Source: JACZXQ01 sp036986155 (GTDB taxonomy: Bacteria > Gemmatimonadota > Gemmatimonadetes > Longimicrobiales > Gaopeijiaceae). From it: a DNA stretch of 6,739 nt. The stretch covers positions 1 to 6,739 of the forward strand of contig BTRA01000153.1 in NCBI GenBank assembly GCA_036986155.1, given 5' to 3'. A program made the translations under genes and the position numbers. Shown here in pieces: positions 5,042 through 6,739 of this stretch; positions within the stretch are counted from its first letter, which is position 1; each line of letters starts with the position of its first letter. The notes under the pieces were generated by a model. It worked only from the letters and a program-made list of their open reading frames with translations. It did not search any database and had not been told where the DNA came from.

Positions 5042-6739
5042 GTGTCGCTGTTGAAGGGCATCAACCTACCCGAGGACGTTCGCAAGCTTCCAAGATCGGA
5101 GCTCGCGCGGCTCGTGGACGAGGTTCGAGATCGCCATATCGATGTAGTGTCCAAGGTCGGCGGCCACTTCGGGGCCAGTCTGGGCGTTGCAGAGCTCACG
5201 GTGGCGCTGCACTACGTCTTCGACACCCCACGTGACAAGCTCGTGTGGGACACCGGCCACCAAGCCTACATCCACAAGATCCTGACCGGGAGGAACGACC
5301 GCCTCTCGACAATCCGACAGAAAGACGGCCTCGCTCCTTTCCTCATGCGCTCGGAGTCGGAGTACGACCACTTCGGCGCCGGCCATGCGGCGACGTCGAT
5401 CTCCGCCGCACTCGGTACCGCGATCGGACGGGATCTCAACGACGAGGACTTCAAGGTCATCGCGATCATCGGCGACGGCGCCATGGGTTGTGGGCTCGCC
5501 TATGAGGCTCTCAACAACGCCGGGCACACCGAGCGGGACCTGATCGTCGTCTTGAACGACAACGACATGTCCATCGCGCCAAACGTCGGCGCGATGAACA
5601 AATACCTCACCGGTATGATGACCCATCCCGTTTACAATCGTATCCGTGACGAGGTGAAGGAGCTTCTGAGCCGGGCGCCAGGGAGTATGGGCCACGTCAT
5701 GGAGACCATCGCCGGGCGCGCCGAGGAAAGTGTGAAGAACCTGTTCGTCCCCGGCATGATTTTCGAGGAGTTGGGGTTCAGGTACATCGGCCCGGTGGAC
5801 GGGCACAATATCGACGACCTGGTGGACACACTCGCCAATGTGAAGAAGCTCGGTGGTCCCATCCTGGTACACGTTCTGACCCAGAAGGGGAAGGGTTTCA
5901 CCCCGGCGGAGGAGAACGCCTACAAGTGGCATGCAGCTTCCCCCTTCGACAAGATCACGGGCGAGAACAGCAAGAAGAGTGGCGGCGGGTTGCCGCGCTA
6001 CCAAAAGGTGTTCGGGCGGGGCCTGAAAGAGCTTGGTGAGCAGGACGATCGCGTGGTCGTGATCATCGCCGGCATGCCGGATGGGACGAGCACGGACATC
6101 TTCGGAGAGGCGTTCCCCGAGCGTTTCTTCGACGTCGGAATCGCCGAAGCGCACGGGGTCACGTCGGCTGCCGGTATGGCGACCCAACCCAACGTGCGCC
6201 CCGTGGTCTGTATCTACTCGACCTTCCTCCAACGCGGCTTCGATTCGATCGTGCACGACGTTGGGCTCCAGCACCTACCCGTGGTCTTCTGCATGGACCG
6301 GGCGGGAATCGCAGGACCGGACGGGCCGACACACCACGGTATCTCCGATATCGCCTACATGTTGCTGGTTCCGGGAATGACCGTGACGGCGCCCAAGGAC
6401 GGTAGCGAGATGCTGGCGTTGTTGCGGCTTGGTGTCTCGCATGACGGGCCGTTTGCGATACGCTGGCCGCGAGACGCCGTTCCGGCCGAGGTGCCGGCCC
6501 TTTCGGCGATTCCGGCCATGGAGTACGGCACGTGGGAGACCCTGAGAAAGGGAGGGGACATCGCGCTTCTCGCCACCGGGACCATGGTACTACCTGCCGT
6601 AGAGGCGGCACAGACTCTTTCGGCGCGTGGGATCGAGGCGACGGTCGTGAATTGTCGCTTCCTCAAGCCGTACGACCGTGAGGCCCTCGAGGCGATTGTG
6701 GCGCAGCACGACAAGGTGGTCACGTTGGAAGAGGGCACC
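5042..6739 (+). CDS. dxs: 1-deoxy-D-xylulose-5-phosphate synthase, 3'-truncated by the window edge
   Basis: DXS joins pyruvate and glyceraldehyde 3-phosphate, with thiamine diphosphate and Mg, in the first step of the MEP isoprenoid pathway. The frame is open from GTG 5042 to the window end: 566 codons of a family usually 620-650 long, so the last part of the C-terminal transketolase-like domain is missing. Seen in order: GGHFGASLGV with H42; WDTGHQAY with H73; FGAGHAATSISAALG; the thiamine diphosphate motif GDG at 144-146 with Mg ligands D145 and N174; FEELGFRYIGPVDGH; then the pyrimidine-binding half with DVGIAE (catalytic E369), Y392 and R398 in IYSTFLQR, R420, and D427 and H431 in DGPTHH. 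Several of these match E. coli numbering exactly. Unusual local changes are AMGCG after GDG (usually ALTGG), EAHG (usually EQHA) and WPRD (usually YPRG). The arrangement fits DXS rather than transketolase or a dehydrogenase E1. It probably works with the upstream ispA product. Confidence 0.96.
   Translation, partial: MSLLKGINLPEDVRKLPRSELARLVDEVRDRHIDVVSKVGGHFGASLGVAELTVALHYVFDTPRDKLVWDTGHQAYIHKILTGRNDRLSTIRQKDGLAPFLMRSESEYDHFGAGHAATSISAALGTAIGRDLNDEDFKVIAIIGDGAMGCGLAYEALNNAGHTERDLIVVLNDNDMSIAPNVGAMNKYLTGMMTHPVYNRIRDEVKELLSRAPGSMGHVMETIAGRAEESVKNLFVPGMIFEELGFRYIGPVDGHNIDDLVDTLANVKKLGGPILVHVLTQKGKGFTPAEENAYKWHAASPFDKITGENSKKSGGGLPRYQKVFGRGLKELGEQDDRVVVIIAGMPDGTSTDIFGEAFPERFFDVGIAEAHGVTSAAGMATQPNVRPVVCIYSTFLQRGFDSIVHDVGLQHLPVVFCMDRAGIAGPDGPTHHGISDIAYMLLVPGMTVTAPKDGSEMLALLRLGVSHDGPFAIRWPRDAVPAEVPALSAIPAMEYGTWETLRKGGDIALLATGTMVLPAVEAAQTLSARGIEATVVNCRFLKPYDREALEAIVAQHDKVVTLEEGT

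Noticed and set aside
5066..6274. A 402-codon open frame on the - strand opposite dxs
   Set aside because: The + strand here is unmistakable DXS with all catalytic motifs. The antisense frame has no recognisable domain and is the kind of long shadow expected opposite a GC-rich gene.

Overview
The window is a compact block of bacterial housekeeping genes, all on the + strand: rny (5' end cut off), folD, xseA, xseB, ispA and dxs (3' end cut off). The DNA is GC-rich, with strong G/C preference at third codon positions apart from one short patch in ispA. The proteins are bacterial in type throughout. Gene order, GC content and the flavour of the ispA and dxs sequences make me think of Gemmatimonadota or a neighbouring phylum. 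That is an impression from memory, not a measured placement. I see no mobile element, tRNA, rRNA, CRISPR array or sign of wholesale transfer.

Layout. Positions 2-1510 hold ribonuclease Y without its N-terminal membrane anchor, which must lie upstream of the window. Positions 1511-1599 are a short gap rich in inverted repeats. FolD follows (1600-2496). XseA (2510-3787, possibly from 2486) lies immediately after or overlaps folD. XseB (3784-4038) and a farnesyl-diphosphate-synthase-type prenyltransferase (4035-4949) are joined by 4-base stop/start overlaps (ATGA, GTGA), so xseA-xseB-ispA is clearly one translationally coupled unit. A 92-base gap (4950-5041) precedes dxs, which starts at a GTG with a good Shine-Dalgarno and stays open to the last base of the window (566 codons, no stop).

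How the genes relate. RNase Y starts mRNA decay at the membrane. FolD makes one-carbon tetrahydrofolate intermediates for purine, formyl-Met and thymidylate supply. XseA and XseB are the two subunits of exonuclease VII. DXS makes the first intermediate of the MEP isoprenoid pathway, and the IspA-type enzyme uses the pathway's C5 products to build the C15 precursor of quinones and undecaprenyl carriers. The folD-xseA-xseB-ispA-dxs clustering is common in bacteria.

I did not find a previously undescribed system. The points most worth a second look are in ispA: an AT-rich, rare-codon patch exactly over the first aspartate-rich motif, replacement of the usual AGDAL motif, and an adjacent CxCxxC cysteine cluster. 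The inverted repeats between rny and folD, and family-atypical residues around otherwise intact catalytic positions of DXS, are secondary.
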